A stretch of DNA of 64,000 nucleotides from Lineus longissimus. Lineage: Eukaryota > Nemertea > Pilidiophora > Heteronemertea > Lineidae. This document shows, piece by piece, positions 21,201 through 31,278 of the stretch. The position numbers and the translations under genes are program-made. The stretch's first letter is position 1; each line of letters opens with the position of its first letter. The stretch is taken from NCBI RefSeq assembly GCF_910592395.1, contig NC_088321.1:4776001-4840000 (forward strand). The letters run 5' to 3'. The notes below the pieces were generated by a model that was not told the DNA's origin, did no database searches, and saw only the letters and a list, made by a program, of their open reading frames with translations.

Positions 21201-24200
21201 TTTGATGACCGATGGTAAAGAGACAGAGTTTACACCCGAAGAGCAGAGGATTATAGATGGTGTTGAAGCTTCAAAGGTGTACCACAGGGAGCAGGGATGT
21301 TACGAGGTTTCCATCCCATGGATAGATGGCAGTCCGGAACTTCCATGTAACTACGAGATCGCCCGTCGCCGCCTGGTGTCCTTGGAGAGAACCTTGATGA
21401 AGAAACCGAAACTGGCGGAGAAGTACAAAGACGGGATGAAGCAAAACATCGAGAAGGGATACCTGAAAAAGGTGCCAGATGCAGACATTGCTACTGGGTG
21501 GTATCTTCCGCACTTTCCAGTGGTTCGGGAGGACAAGGAGACTACGAAGGTGAGGATAGTGTTTGATTCTGCAGCCCAGTATCAAGGAGTCTCCTTGAAT
21601 GATAAGATGCATGCTGGTCCCAAGCTTCAAAGAGAAATCTTCGACATCTTGGTGAGATTTCGCGTGGGTCAAGTTGGTCTGGCTGGAGACATCAAGGAGA
21701 TGTTCTCCCAAGTTTTGCTGTCTGAGAGAGATCGCAAATTTCACAGAATCTTATGGAGAGATCTAAATGTCTCACAAGCCGTTGAAGTTTATGAGTCGAC
21801 CAGACTAACTTTTGGGGATAAAGCGTCTCCTTTTTTTGCCATGCATGTCTTGCAGACTCACGCCAGAGATCACCAGGATGTGTGCCCAGCTGTTGCCTTT
21901 GTGTGCCTGTACTGCACATATATGGATGATGCGATTACCTCGATTGATGGGACTTGGGAGGCCAAACAGCTACGGAAAGATTTGGCTGCCGTTTTGATTA
22001 AGGCCGGATTCTACATTCGGAGATGGTGCAGTAACGTCCTACTGGCATTGGAGGGAGTACCTGCCGAAGATAGAGCTAGTGGACAGTTGGAGGTGAGCGA
22101 TTCCACTTTACCAAGCATCAAGACGTTGGGGATCAGGTGGGATGCCGAGCCTGACTGTTTTGGGTTTGCTGCCCAGAAGATTGTCGTCCCAGAGGTCGTT
22201 ACCAAGAGGTCGCTGTTGAGTCGCATTGCTACACTGTTCGATCCCTTACAGTGGTTGGCACCTTTCACCATCCGTGTAAAGATGACGTTACAGCAGTCCT
22301 GGGTTTTGGGATTGGGCTGGGATGAACCTATGCCTGAGGCCCTGGTGATAGAAGCAACAGAATGGTTCGAGGAGTTACCGAGGATAGAACAGCTAGTCAT
22401 CCCAAGGCGATACTTTACCCAGCCATCAAATGAGGGAGTTGTTACCATTCACACTTTTTCCGATGCCAGTTCGAAAGCATATGCCGCCGTGAGTTATGCC
22501 CGTTATGTCTCAGCTGGCGGAGAGATAGAGCTGTCATTGGTCGCAGCAAAAGCCAGAGTCGCGCCCTTGAGAGCAGTGAGTATTCCGCGACTTGAATTGA
22601 TGGGAGCCGTGCTAGGCTATAGACTCACGCTGAAGATTACTACCTTGCTGAAGTGTCCAATAGAAAAGGCAACATTTTGGACCGACTCACTAGATGTGGT
22701 TCATTGGGTACGGAATCAGTCGAGGCGATTTAAGCCGTTTGTGGCCAATCGTATTGCTGAGTTGCAAACTGAATCTAATCCTCACCAATGGCGTTTTGTT
22801 CCAGGCAAAGAGAATCCTGCAGATGTAGCCACGAGAGGGATGTCGGTGGAGGATCTGACCAGTCCGAATGTATGGTTCCAGGGCCCGGAATTCTTACATA
22901 AGGAAGAGAGCCAGTGGCCAACGTGTAAGACTCTGATCAACCCTACAGACCAAGCTGTAATCGAGTCTTCCAAGTCGTGTGTGCAGACAAATGCCATGGT
23001 TGCAGTTTCAACACCAGAACTTCTCGAAAGAATGAACTACACCAAGTACTCCACATGGAATCGATTGGTACGTGTGATGGCTTGGATGATAAGGTTTGTC
23101 CACATTGTTAGAGGAGGACCTCAGCAGAGGGTGAATCGACAGGAACCTGACAAGAATGGGTGCAATTCCAGCGAGTTAGATGGGTCTGATCGACAGTATG
23201 ATGGTCACACTTCAAAATGTAAGAATTCCGGTGATAGACAAGCTGATACTGCAAAAATTCCGAATGATGCCTTATCACGTGACGAGTACCAAGAATCTGA
23301 GCTCGCCATTGTGAGAATGGTACAGCGGGCCTGCCTGTTTGAAGACTACAACGCGTTGCTGGTAGGTAATAGTGCGAGGGTGATGAAGAAAAGCGCATTA
23401 AGAAGTCTTAACCCATTCCTAGATGCTGATGGTGTGATGAGAGTGGGAGGTCGTTTGCAGCATGCCGACCTACCATACGATGTTAGACATCCAATCATTC
23501 TTCCTAGTTCACATCACATTTCAGTACTGATTGTGAGAAGAGCCCACCTGTATGCCGGGCATTCACGTGGAGTGAATGCTACCCTGGCTGATATAAGGCT
23601 GCGATTTTGGATCTTGAATGGGCGAGAAGCCGTCAAAAAGGTGGCTTATTGCTGTTACCAGTGTAGAAAGATGAAGGAACAACCAGCAACCCAGATGATG
23701 GCTCCGCTACCAGCCTCCAGAGTTATGATGTCTCTCAGGGCCTTCTCCTACTGCGGTGTTGATTTTGCTGGCCCCTTTGTTACTAAGATCACTAGATTCA
23801 AATCTGCTAAGAGGTACATGTGTTTGTTTACTTGTTTGCAGACTAGAGGCGTTCACTTGGAGATGGCCTACTCGTTGGATACGGATGGATTCTTGATGGC
23901 CTTTTCAAGAATGGTGGCACGCAGAGGAAAACCGATAGAAGTCGTCAGTGATAACGGAGGGTGCTTGGTAAAAGGAGAGAGTACCCTGAGAGAATTCGTG
24001 GAGGGCATGGATCGGACGAAGATAGTCGACTCTGTGAGTAATCAGGGCATCCGTTGGAAGTTCAACCCTCCGTATGGCTCCCACCATGGTGGGGTGTTTG
24101 AGTCGCTCATTAAGTCTGCCAAGAAAGCCTTGTATTCGATTTTTGGAGAAGCCCGCCTGACTGACGAAGAGTTGCTGACAGGGATTGTCGAAGTAGAAGG

Positions 24201-24675
24201 TATGCTGAACTCCAGGCCGTTGACGTATGTTAGCTCCGACCCTAAAGATTTAGAAGTGTTGACGCCTAATCATTTCCTGGTAGGACAGTGCGGTGGACAG
24301 TTGGCTCCCCAGATCGTGGATGAGACTGACTACAACCCACGACATCGATGGCGCCTAGTCCAAGACATGTTGTACAGGTTCTGGGTTAGATGGCAGAAGG
24401 AGTATTTGACTCTCCAACAGCAGAGAGGAAAATGGAGAGAAGTCCATTCTGATTTGGCAGTCGATGATGTCGTTGTCCTGCAGGAGCAAGGTTGCCCCCG
24501 TTGGAGCTGGCCGATTGGAAAAGTCACTGAAGTAGAGAGAGGTTCTGATGGTCATATAAGAACAGCGACAGTCTTGTCCAGAGGAAAAACGTATCGACGT
24601 CCTATCACGCGCCTTGTTCCGTTGATTGCAGCCGATGGTGAGACGACTACCGAAAAAGCAGACGACAAGAAGTAG
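18283..24675 (+). CDS. BEL/Pao Gag-Pol polyprotein, unit 3
   Basis: Intact 2130-codon Gag-Pol, identical to unit 2 at the protein level, with all catalytic motifs retained (DDGS, YMDD, RNase H acidic residues, DDE). It is bounded by LTR 3 and LTR 4, both full length. Intact frames and near-zero divergence across three copies indicate very recent amplification, or alternatively a repeat expanded by assembly. Confidence 0.93.
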   Translation: MSGAVRRSTRIKKKPAYLQDYEWENIREDQPEMEPKQPQTLDLRPGEVLETQPSTTSQPGSKMTAATTSGTSNRGQFAAAFDPENSDAIACWLEDERQLLGARINDMSSELRKLLGDRGSRTKMQRLVERLKSSSRDVYSVVDRLTQLTTSVDRMKRLVDWGRQANSIVEQLEDEVIDQIEERADEAPSMTPSLLAQGDPDTRHQKPEEDNLPEDEEDEDDFDDAKSDQSHQSTQSNRSQLAKVKAELAMLKVKQEKQRYVEQLRIQEAQQKLALAKVEDEAESAKLEAQLLAELDGRGIAKPTMPTKPVVFTLPPRKQRATQFFPVDFSPAGEKHQMTKRRSASAHNSWIQQVQAQDLASLKFPILSSSNEKVGEKPVLQPFGVLAASKLNPIDELVQSIEESTPMPRPQHSSTPAKDVPEVTPAETKEIQRFFQGLAKPHLPKFDGNRDRFEDWRAQYEVFVEQSQVPVKFKMIMLKNALSGHPLRLISNLGYTAAQYKMAIFKLDQRYGGETRTLKKYLDRLLTWKEVSEGDLRALEELSNQMCDVISKLGDTDHARELIGNTVLYTLVKQKVPHSLLVKYAEQRSTNAQDGLAVFTKWFNRQVCLMLEMSELRAPRTKEKQPQPHSKRKSESNKSHSYAVSATDSKKTTTSQSKPAEQKNDKRQGTEFECPLCKGSHHVVRCQLWKPASTEERWKIAKEKALCYKCLCGKHMAKNCTKEPRKCEIDGCQRTHHRHLHKKETKTEAAKKNTPEPVGCFGIAGNGQVRLNKVSLRVLPVLVADVDGQMRRLNAFLDDGSDSSYVRRSVLSELGISRIEDHTITMSTMTTTGTKVKSGTVTLSVESLNGNLRVRLGCRILDRLCEGVRPQNWGMNKNRWSHLADIDFPRIDGAETVDIVIGSDHPELTMSLEEVAGQPGEPVARLTPLGWTCTGMLGTSSQDQDEIGGYAATCSVMSDIHLDSCLRALWNQDLMTDGKETEFTPEEQRIIDGVEASKVYHREQGCYEVSIPWIDGSPELPCNYEIARRRLVSLERTLMKKPKLAEKYKDGMKQNIEKGYLKKVPDADIATGWYLPHFPVVREDKETTKVRIVFDSAAQYQGVSLNDKMHAGPKLQREIFDILVRFRVGQVGLAGDIKEMFSQVLLSERDRKFHRILWRDLNVSQAVEVYESTRLTFGDKASPFFAMHVLQTHARDHQDVCPAVAFVCLYCTYMDDAITSIDGTWEAKQLRKDLAAVLIKAGFYIRRWCSNVLLALEGVPAEDRASGQLEVSDSTLPSIKTLGIRWDAEPDCFGFAAQKIVVPEVVTKRSLLSRIATLFDPLQWLAPFTIRVKMTLQQSWVLGLGWDEPMPEALVIEATEWFEELPRIEQLVIPRRYFTQPSNEGVVTIHTFSDASSKAYAAVSYARYVSAGGEIELSLVAAKARVAPLRAVSIPRLELMGAVLGYRLTLKITTLLKCPIEKATFWTDSLDVVHWVRNQSRRFKPFVANRIAELQTESNPHQWRFVPGKENPADVATRGMSVEDLTSPNVWFQGPEFLHKEESQWPTCKTLINPTDQAVIESSKSCVQTNAMVAVSTPELLERMNYTKYSTWNRLVRVMAWMIRFVHIVRGGPQQRVNRQEPDKNGCNSSELDGSDRQYDGHTSKCKNSGDRQADTAKIPNDALSRDEYQESELAIVRMVQRACLFEDYNALLVGNSARVMKKSALRSLNPFLDADGVMRVGGRLQHADLPYDVRHPIILPSSHHISVLIVRRAHLYAGHSRGVNATLADIRLRFWILNGREAVKKVAYCCYQCRKMKEQPATQMMAPLPASRVMMSLRAFSYCGVDFAGPFVTKITRFKSAKRYMCLFTCLQTRGVHLEMAYSLDTDGFLMAFSRMVARRGKPIEVVSDNGGCLVKGESTLREFVEGMDRTKIVDSVSNQGIRWKFNPPYGSHHGGVFESLIKSAKKALYSIFGEARLTDEELLTGIVEVEGMLNSRPLTYVSSDPKDLEVLTPNHFLVGQCGGQLAPQIVDETDYNPRHRWRLVQDMLYRFWVRWQKEYLTLQQQRGKWREVHSDLAVDDVVVLQEQGCPRWSWPIGKVTEVERGSDGHIRTATVLSRGKTYRRPITRLVPLIAADGETTTEKADDKK

Positions 24676-24750
24676 GTTAAGTTCTGAGGAACTGTATGTA
24701 TATATATATTGTGACATGGCTAACTCGGATCATGTCACGGGGAGGGGTGT
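24676..24750 (+). other. BEL/Pao unit 3 3' tail with polypurine tract
   Basis: Same 75-bp tail as the other units, ending in the G-rich tract before LTR 4. Confidence 0.7.
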
Positions 24751-26372
24751 TGTGACGATCAGTGATCGTTTGTTATTGCGATCAGCTGACTTCTCCCTTG
24801 ACCCGGTTTGACCCCGTTATTGTATTATTATTTCCGCGCCAAAAAATTGTTTACCGAGATTTTGCGAGATGTTGGCGAGACTTAGGTAACACCCATGGGC
24901 ATGTGTGTTCAAGACAGCACTTCGACTCCGTCCGCGATTGAGTGAGGATCGCCGCCGGTTCTGTACTATTCTATAGATGACAACGCCCAGAAGTTCGTAG
25001 CGAGATGGTTGAAATGGTTGAAATGGTTGAAGCAGCGTTGAAATGGTGGTAACGTTTTTATGATTGATTCACGCCGTACTTTACCGATAGAATGGAAAAT
25101 GCCATAATTTTACCGGTGTGAAGCCTTTCACGCTTTACGTACATTTGTATACGGCCGATGCACTGACCGTGTGTATCGTGCTGGGTTTGTAAACGTATCA
25201 CCAGTTTGTGTGTTCCTCTCGCTAATGTATAGCTATCTGTGCATTTAATTGACATGGTTTTCTATAGTTTGAGAAGGGGTCTAAAAGGGGGGTGTATTAA
25301 TGTTTGAAGGTGCATTCTGGTCTTTGCGGACCAGGTGCTTCGAATAGGCTCGCGTAGATCAGGTCGACCTGAGCAACTTTCCACTCCACTCTTTTAGGCC
25401 TATTTTCGATGAATGGGCTGTAATGTTGTTGATTCTCGGTTAGAATGAATCGTTATCGTTTAGTATTTTAGTCCATTGGTGTTATTGGACATACTCGAAC
25501 CTGTTATATAGACTTTAATAATTATAGACCGTGCGAACGGATTTTTCTGGAAAACCATTATATAAAAACCCAGTTGTATTTTGGGACTAAAAAGATGTTG
25601 TGTTAACCCACGTTTTAATCTGTGTATGTTGAATTCAGGTGACTGTTTGATAGTTATATAGTTAGAAGCCAGTGGGTGTGATTCCATCACTGTCTCTCCG
25701 CTTACGCCAGAAGCCGTGTTGACGATTTGGACGAATCCGCCCTGCAGAGATCGAGAAGGACGAGGCCTTGCTGTTGACGTCCCTCCCCGTTTATAGAATA
25801 CCCGTGGCGGTATAGTATTCTTAATTTACTGGCTAGTTTATTGTTACGACCTGCCGGCTAGTTAGGACTAGTCTGTTGCCATCTGGGCAGAACCGGTTGA
25901 GTCGAAGTCATTTATATAGTCCTAGCTAGCGGTCAGGTTGCTTCAGTCAGCCTGAGTCAATGTTACAGACTGTTTGTGTTGTAGCACGCTTTGAGTTGTG
26001 AGAAGCATTTTAGTATATATCCCTTAGCGGAAAAAACTTGTATTGATATATTCCCCTTGGTGGGAAGATAATTTGATATATATATATAATCTACTACGCC
26101 CTTCTACTGACGTTCCGGGCTGGAAGACCGAAGTCTGCAATCAAACACGAGACGGAGGATAGCCTGTTGTAGATGCCGGAGAAGAGACACCGCAATCGTG
26201 TGTAAAACTAGTACGGAGCCGCTGGCTCTAGGCTGAAACATTTACAGCTATAGTGAATTGTAGGTATCTTATGATAGCTTGTACCATATAGATATACAGT
26301 CCTCTTCATAAAGTAATTAACCTCTGGCATAGTTCTTATCGTCATCTTGTCAATTCGTTGATCGCCAGAACA
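24751..26372 (+). repeat. BEL/Pao LTR 4 (terminal)
   Basis: Same sequence as LTRs 2 and 3 up to the final ACA at 26370-26372. After this the sequence changes to ATCAATCTG instead of the TGGTCTCTCC primer-binding site, and this switch fixes the LTR end. If the target duplication is 5 bp, its right copy is ATCAA at 26373-26377. Confidence 0.9.
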
Positions 26373-26818
26373 ATCAATCTGAAATTATGACATATGAGCA
26401 CTATATATCATCCTCAACAGCAATAATGCACTGTACAGATGTAAAACACCACGTGACATCCTCATCTTTTGTGATGCAATTGCAGTCCATGTTAACCCCT
26501 TCTTCAAGTTCTTGTCCTTGTTCCATGGTCAACTTCTTGCTATGGCTTTTCATGATCGTGAGGTGAGCGTGCCGCCCGGCGCCATATTTATTATAAAGGT
26601 CAGGGGCCGGGGTCGAGGGGGCACAGTATGGAAGTACCGGTAATTTACTTCCATGATGAATCCATGGACACAGCGACAGGTTAGCTAGCGAGGAGGCTTG
26701 ACAAGGGCAAGGCCGTGTTGCCAATTTCAATGCCCTTTTTTGGCATGACTGTAAAGTGTAAGTTAGTATTAGTAAGGCCAGCCTAGAATTAGATGTAGGC
26801 CTACTAACCAGCACATGT
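26373..26818. other. Unique flank of the BEL array
   Basis: No coding motif, repeat structure or RNA gene recognised. A 137-codon open frame on the minus strand (26401-26814) has no recognisable protein character and is probably chance. Confidence 0.5.
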
Positions 26819-26963
26819 CAGGGTTTCCCCCAGAGGGGCGGCAAGGGGGGCAGTTGCCCCCCCTAAATTGTCCAAAAACAGGCAAAATTTGTTGTTTTGA
26901 CCAGGATTTTCTACAAAATTATGGTTTTGCCCCCCCTTGAATTTATTTCTGGCAGAAACACTG
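26819..26963. mobile_element. Short hAT-like MITE with G/C-run interior
   Basis: The left end CAGGGTTTCCCCCAGA and the inverted right end CAGTGTTTCTGCCAGA match at most positions, the form of hAT-type terminal repeats. The 145-bp interior has a G-run/C-run stem at the left and a C-run near the right. No clear 8-bp target duplication was found, so the family call is tentative. Confidence 0.45.
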
Positions 26964-27856
26964 CATGTAGCCTACACAATACACAGAAAAGATGGAGCGG
27001 AGTAGGCGATGTAGGCTACACAATACAATGCCGTAGGGCCTATGGCATGTATGGTACAAATGTACACACACAGTGCAGTCACAGAGCATGCATGCATGCA
27101 TGCTGACCGACTCTGTTACTTACTGTCGCTGAAAGGGTGGATGTCGTCCTGGGTGCCGACAATGGTATTAGGTTCGAGAACGACTGGACAATAAGCATGA
27201 TAAGCCCATGACACTAGACAAACAGCACCCAGCTTCTTTTTGCCTGGCTTACGGATCATAGGGACGACGTTTCTTGCAATCTCGCGCCATGGTACTTGCG
27301 GCGTTAGGTCTCACTAGCCAGTGCAATGGCCGGGCCTACCTGGCTCCACAAATGGCGCGACGTCATTTCATGCATACCCCTGTTCAAGTGGCTGTCGACC
27401 TTGCAGTATATCACTCTCACACATAAACCTATACATTTCTAAATAGCTTGTCGCTTCTAGAATACATCTGGCCAGCTTTCATTGTTATCAAGTAATTCAG
27501 TCATGAGAACATGGGGGGCAGCACAATACATGAGACACCCTGTACATCGATGAAAATTTTGAAAATTTCACCTTGCCGCCTTATAACTTGACAATTAACA
27601 TGGATGGTGAAATAATATTTTTATAAACTTCTACTTATCACCTTGAGAAAGCCAAATAATAACAATTTTAAATTTTGATACCAAAATAGGGTGCCGTTGC
27701 GGCTTTTCTTTGAGCATTTTGACCGCGAAGTCTCACCTTGAGAACATGTGCACTCTGACAGGAACCAGTTCTTGTCAACATCCGATTGAGCTATAAATAG
27801 CATGCGAGGCCGACGCACATCCCAAGTTCAGTGTACACATACGTCGGCAACAGCAG
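26964..27856. other. Gene-free intergenic DNA
   Basis: Holds a short reiterated phrase GTAGCCTACACAATACA near 26967 and 27011, and a CATG run near 27086-27102. No coding or RNA feature is recognised. Confidence 0.5.
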
Positions 27857-28118
27857 TAATATGTAAAGTCACAGACTTAGTGCACCCCCTTTATGTCGGG
27901 GGAGCTCCCCCGAACCCCCCTACGAGCATATGTTAAGTGCGAGCTCTAACAACTACAGCTGTTACAATGGGGGGAGACACCCCCCCAAACCCCCATCCGT
28001 CGACATAGGTTTTAACCAGTGCGTTGGGGAAAGCCCCCCCCCCCCCAAACCCCCCGGTGGACAGTCAACTAGCCCTTCTGTGTCATTTACCGCTGGGGGG
28101 GGGGGCGATGGATGTCAT
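27857..28118 (+). repeat. C-run/G-run palindromic repeat, copy A
   Basis: Starts TAATATGTAAAGTCA and contains the palindrome GGGGGAGCTCCCCC followed by GAACCCCCCT, then repeated AACCCCC and G-run motifs. The first about 190 bp align closely and in the same orientation with 63804-64000. Homology begins abruptly at both copies, as expected for a dispersed element rather than a local low-complexity tract. A diverged piece (CCAGTGC...GGACAGTCAA) recurs at 28172-28212. No transposase or terminal repeats seen. Confidence 0.6.
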
Positions 28119-28119
28119 C

Positions 28120-28166
28120 TGTACTTGTGATAGTTGTGCAAATAAAGAATTTGAATTTGAATTTGA
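28120..28166 (+). mobile_element. 3' scrap of a LINE-type element
   Basis: TGTGCAAATAAAG followed by three ATTTGA units (28145-28165) looks like a polyadenylation signal plus the short tandem tail of a 5'-truncated non-LTR element. Only the extreme 3' end is present. Confidence 0.45.
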
Positions 28167-28642
28167 TATTATCCAGTGCAATGGGGGCTATTGCCATTGG
28201 ACAGTCAATTAACCCTTCCGTGTACCCACTCACTGGGTGATTTTGAGCCTATAGGCCTGCCATTATGACATCAAATGAATTGGTTTAAATTGTCTTTGGA
28301 CTTGGTTGTGACTGCCAAGTCAAGCGCCAGTGCCACAAAATGCCAAAAATAGTTATTGCGAAAGGTTGTGTTATGGAAAAAAGTCTCTATGTATGTTCTG
28401 AATGGTAATAATGATCAATTGAATTGGTTTACTGCTGTTAAAATTACTAAATATTGCAATAAATTTGGGAAATTTGAAAGGAAGAATCGAAATCGTGTCT
28501 TCATTCGTGTGCGGACGCCACTGAAGCAGACGGCCGAAAGTAGTTTGATCTCTGTCCTCTAGGGTGCAGAATCTAGATGGTGTATATTGAGAGTTCGGCC
28601 AATTTGCCAACTGAGACTTGTTTCACGAATCTGCGCGAGTTT
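28167..28642. other. Gene-free DNA with a diverged repeat piece
   Basis: 28172-28240 resembles the region around 28016-28085 of the neighbouring C/G-run repeat. The remainder up to the LINE tail shows nothing recognisable. Confidence 0.45.
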
Positions 28643-28867
28643 TGATTACAAATTACAAATTACAAATTACAAAAGTTTATTGAATCCGTATAAAATTTAC
28701 ATTTTACATGGGACGAAAATACAATAAACAGAAGTGCAGTGTAGATAGAGAGTCAGAAGAAAAAAGAGCAATAAGTAATAAAAGTAATCAAATAATACAG
28801 AAATTACTTAAGAGTGCAAGAGAATTGGTGGGCATTATAACACTGATTGCAGTAGTATTTTTAATAA

Positions 28868-29461
28868 TTATAGAGCTTTCCTCCCCTGAAATGCTAGATA
28901 ACAGAATTTACCGGTGAGGCGAGCTACATTGCCTTCAGCAGTTAAAAGATATAATAATAGATTTCTATTTGAAAGTTCATTTGTTAACCCATTTCGAGTT
29001 TTGTTCAAATATTTATCACGAAGGTTAGAGAGCAAAGGGCATGAACACAAAAAGTGAGTCTCATCTTCAGTTTCTTTGATTCCCAATGATAAACAGTGAG
29101 GGCACCATCTCTCATCCCTGGGGATAATAGGACGAGAGTAGCGGCCTTTCTCGATTAAAAGACAATGATTACTCAGTCTTAATTTGGTAAAATGGGACCT
29201 GTGCTCCCTATTTTGGATATCATCGAGATAATTTTCGTCGCAAAATCTATTTTTAAAAGCTACATATGTACAAAATTTCCCCTCATTTAAATCAATGTAC
29301 TTCTGATAGAACTTTTCAAACCAGAACGATTTATAACGCTCCTTCATATGTTCCTTGATTGTTTTAGAGGAGATGTCTGGGTTACATAAATCAAAATTTA
29401 TTTTCTTCGACAATTCCTTATAAAAAGAGAACCAGGAGTAAAAGCCCTTGGAGTGTAACAA
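28868..29461 (-). pseudogene. LINE ORF2 C-terminal region with zinc-binding motif
   Basis: C-terminal 197 residues of ORF2. The block RWCPHC followed by EDETHFLCSC is the Cys-Cys-His-Cys motif commonly found after the RT in CR1/L2/Jockey-group elements, with an R-K-Y-like stretch after it. It is separated from the RT frame by a single-base shift near 29485, because coding-like sequence continues in the second frame upstream of the first Met. Confidence 0.75.
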
Positions 29462-29484
29462 CTTTGATTCAGTAAAAGCATCTT

Positions 29485-30816
29485 TTAAAACTGGATTGTC
29501 AGTATTATATCCAGGTGTGTGTGGTAATTATAGATTTTACATATTATATCAATCCCAATAGGGAATCTCCCAAGTTCGCTCATAGTTGGAATATTACCAG
29601 CCTTTTTATTTACACCGAGAAGAAATTTGCAAAAGCTACTATTAACATGTTCAATGACAGAATCATACCACTTCTGCTCAGTGGACCAGACTCCATGAAA
29701 CTTGCCTTTCCGAAGATCTTCGGCCGACCAAATTTCGGCCCCATATGTACAAATGGGAGATATGAGTTTGTCAAACAAATTTAATCCACTTTTGGGGTTG
29801 ATCCCAGTATTACGTAGGCAAGCACGTATACTAAATAGAGCCTTCTTAGCTTTACAAGAAGCATTTATTTTAGCATTTGTAAAAGACCCTGAAGAACTCA
29901 ATACGACTCCCAAATATTTATAAGAAGTGCAGTTCTCCAACAAGACACCCTTAAAAAAGAAAGAATCTTTACCTACATGTCCATTTCCACATAGTTTCAT
30001 CACTTTCGTCTTCTTTATATTTATCTCTAAATTCCAAGTATTACAAAAAAGTTCAAGTTGCTTTAACATTGAGTGAAGGCCCTTAGCAGTTCTAGACAGA
30101 ATAATTAAATCATCTGCATAAAAAAGATGGTCGATAAAACGGCCATTTAGGCAAGGAATATTTTCCTCAGCATCGATATTTTGAGACAGGTTTGTAGGAA
30201 GGTCATTTATGAAAAGGTTAAAAAGAAGGGGGCTCAAAGTGTCACCTTGTTTGACCCCATTTGTACAGTTAAAAAAGGAGCTTTGACGACTATTTGAGCG
30301 AACGCATGCAGAGCTCTGTTGATACATCTTCTTGATAACATTGTAGAAATTACCACGAATATTGTACTTAAGTAATTTAAGGAAAAGACCATTATGCCAT
30401 ACACTATCATATGCCTTGCGGAAATCAACGAAGCAAGCAAAAAGGGGGGTCTTGCCCTTTTTTATGTATTTATCAACAAGAGTGTGGATGGTGAAGATAT
30501 GATCGGAGGTTCTTGCTCCTTTCTTAAAGCCAAGTTGAGTTGGGGTTAAAATGGTATCCTTTTCGACATGAAGTTCTAGCCTGTTGTTGAGAATAGTACT
30601 AAACAGTTTACTGAGACAACTATTAATAGTAATTCCCCTATAGTTACCTGGGTCAGACCGATCGCCAGCTTTAAAGATATTAACAATATAGCCTTTGCTC
30701 CATTGTTCAGGGTAGCAACCCTTTTGTAAAATAGTATTAAAAACTTTCGCATAACATTTAGCCAGGAAAGGCATTGAAGACTTCAGCATCTCGTTTGAAA
30801 TGCGATCCAAACCCAC
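29485..30816 (-). pseudogene. LINE ORF2 reverse transcriptase domain
   Basis: 443 residues covering the RT fingers, palm and thumb: GLDRISNEML, NYRGITINSC, LGFKKGARTSDHIF, FVDFRKAYDSVWH, GVKQGDTLSPLLF and the catalytic FYADDLIILS near residue 233, followed by a thumb with KYLGVVLSSSG. It would copy the element RNA at a nicked target. The frame ends in a premature stop at 29485 after a frameshift, with the protein continuing in another frame. The upstream linker to the endonuclease is also frameshifted. Confidence 0.85.
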
Positions 30817-30919
30817 GGCCTTGCCTCTTTTGAGCGATTTAGCGGCTTTCAGAACTTCATCTTCTCTAATTTTACTGTCGAGATTCGAGAAAAAGGGTTC
30901 ATCTTCTAAAACTTTGATA

Positions 30920-31278
30920 TCATCTAGTAGTTTTTGGGGGTTTAAGGAGGGGAATCCAAAAGAGATTCATAATGTTTTTTCCACTCCTCCATAGCGATTG
31001 AGGAACTACCATGAAGTGACGATTTTGGATTGGAATTTCTAAGTTCTTCCACCACTTTCCAATATCCCTTAGGGTTTGATTCAGACAAATCTCGCAGTTT
31101 AGTGACAAGGGAGTTTCGGTACATTCGTTCTTTAATTTAAACATTTTTCTTATAAATCTTTTTGTAACTGAAAAACCTAGCCCGAATACCATTGTCAAAG
31201 GGAGAGTGTATCAAATCTTCTCCTAATTTCTTAAGTGATCTTTTCATAAGTATCAAGTCTCTGTCAAACCATTTTGTA
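30920..31278 (-). pseudogene. LINE ORF2 linker between endonuclease and RT
   Basis: The linker is scattered over three overlapping short frames (down from 31328, 31198 and 31124), including a KLRDLSESNPKGYWK-type stretch typical of the pre-RT linker. At least two frameshifts are needed to connect the endonuclease to the RT, marking this copy as broken. Confidence 0.6.

Larger units (their letters stand above)
1..26372 (+). mobile_element. Tandem array of three BEL/Pao LTR retrotransposons sharing LTRs
   Basis: The block repeats with an exact period of 8369 bp: position 1 equals 8370, and the three coding starts are 1545, 9914 and 18283. The structure is LTR(partial)-internal-LTR-internal-LTR-internal-LTR, so adjacent elements share a single LTR rather than being separate insertions. 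Each internal region is 6747 bp and each complete LTR is 1622 bp. The right boundary is clear because the fourth LTR ends at 26372 and unrelated DNA follows, where the other copies continue into a primer-binding site. The left boundary lies outside the window, so the target-site duplication cannot be tested. I found one base difference between copies (C at 5097 against T at 13466 and 21835). BEL/Pao assignment rests on the Gag-Pol domain order. Confidence 0.93.

Noticed and set aside
26401-26814. 137-codon minus-strand open frame
   Set aside because: No conserved motif or compositional sign of coding; flanked by MITE and LTR, so probably chance.
27930-28212. Proline/glycine-rich short frames
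   Set aside because: Produced by C-runs and G-runs of the palindromic repeat.
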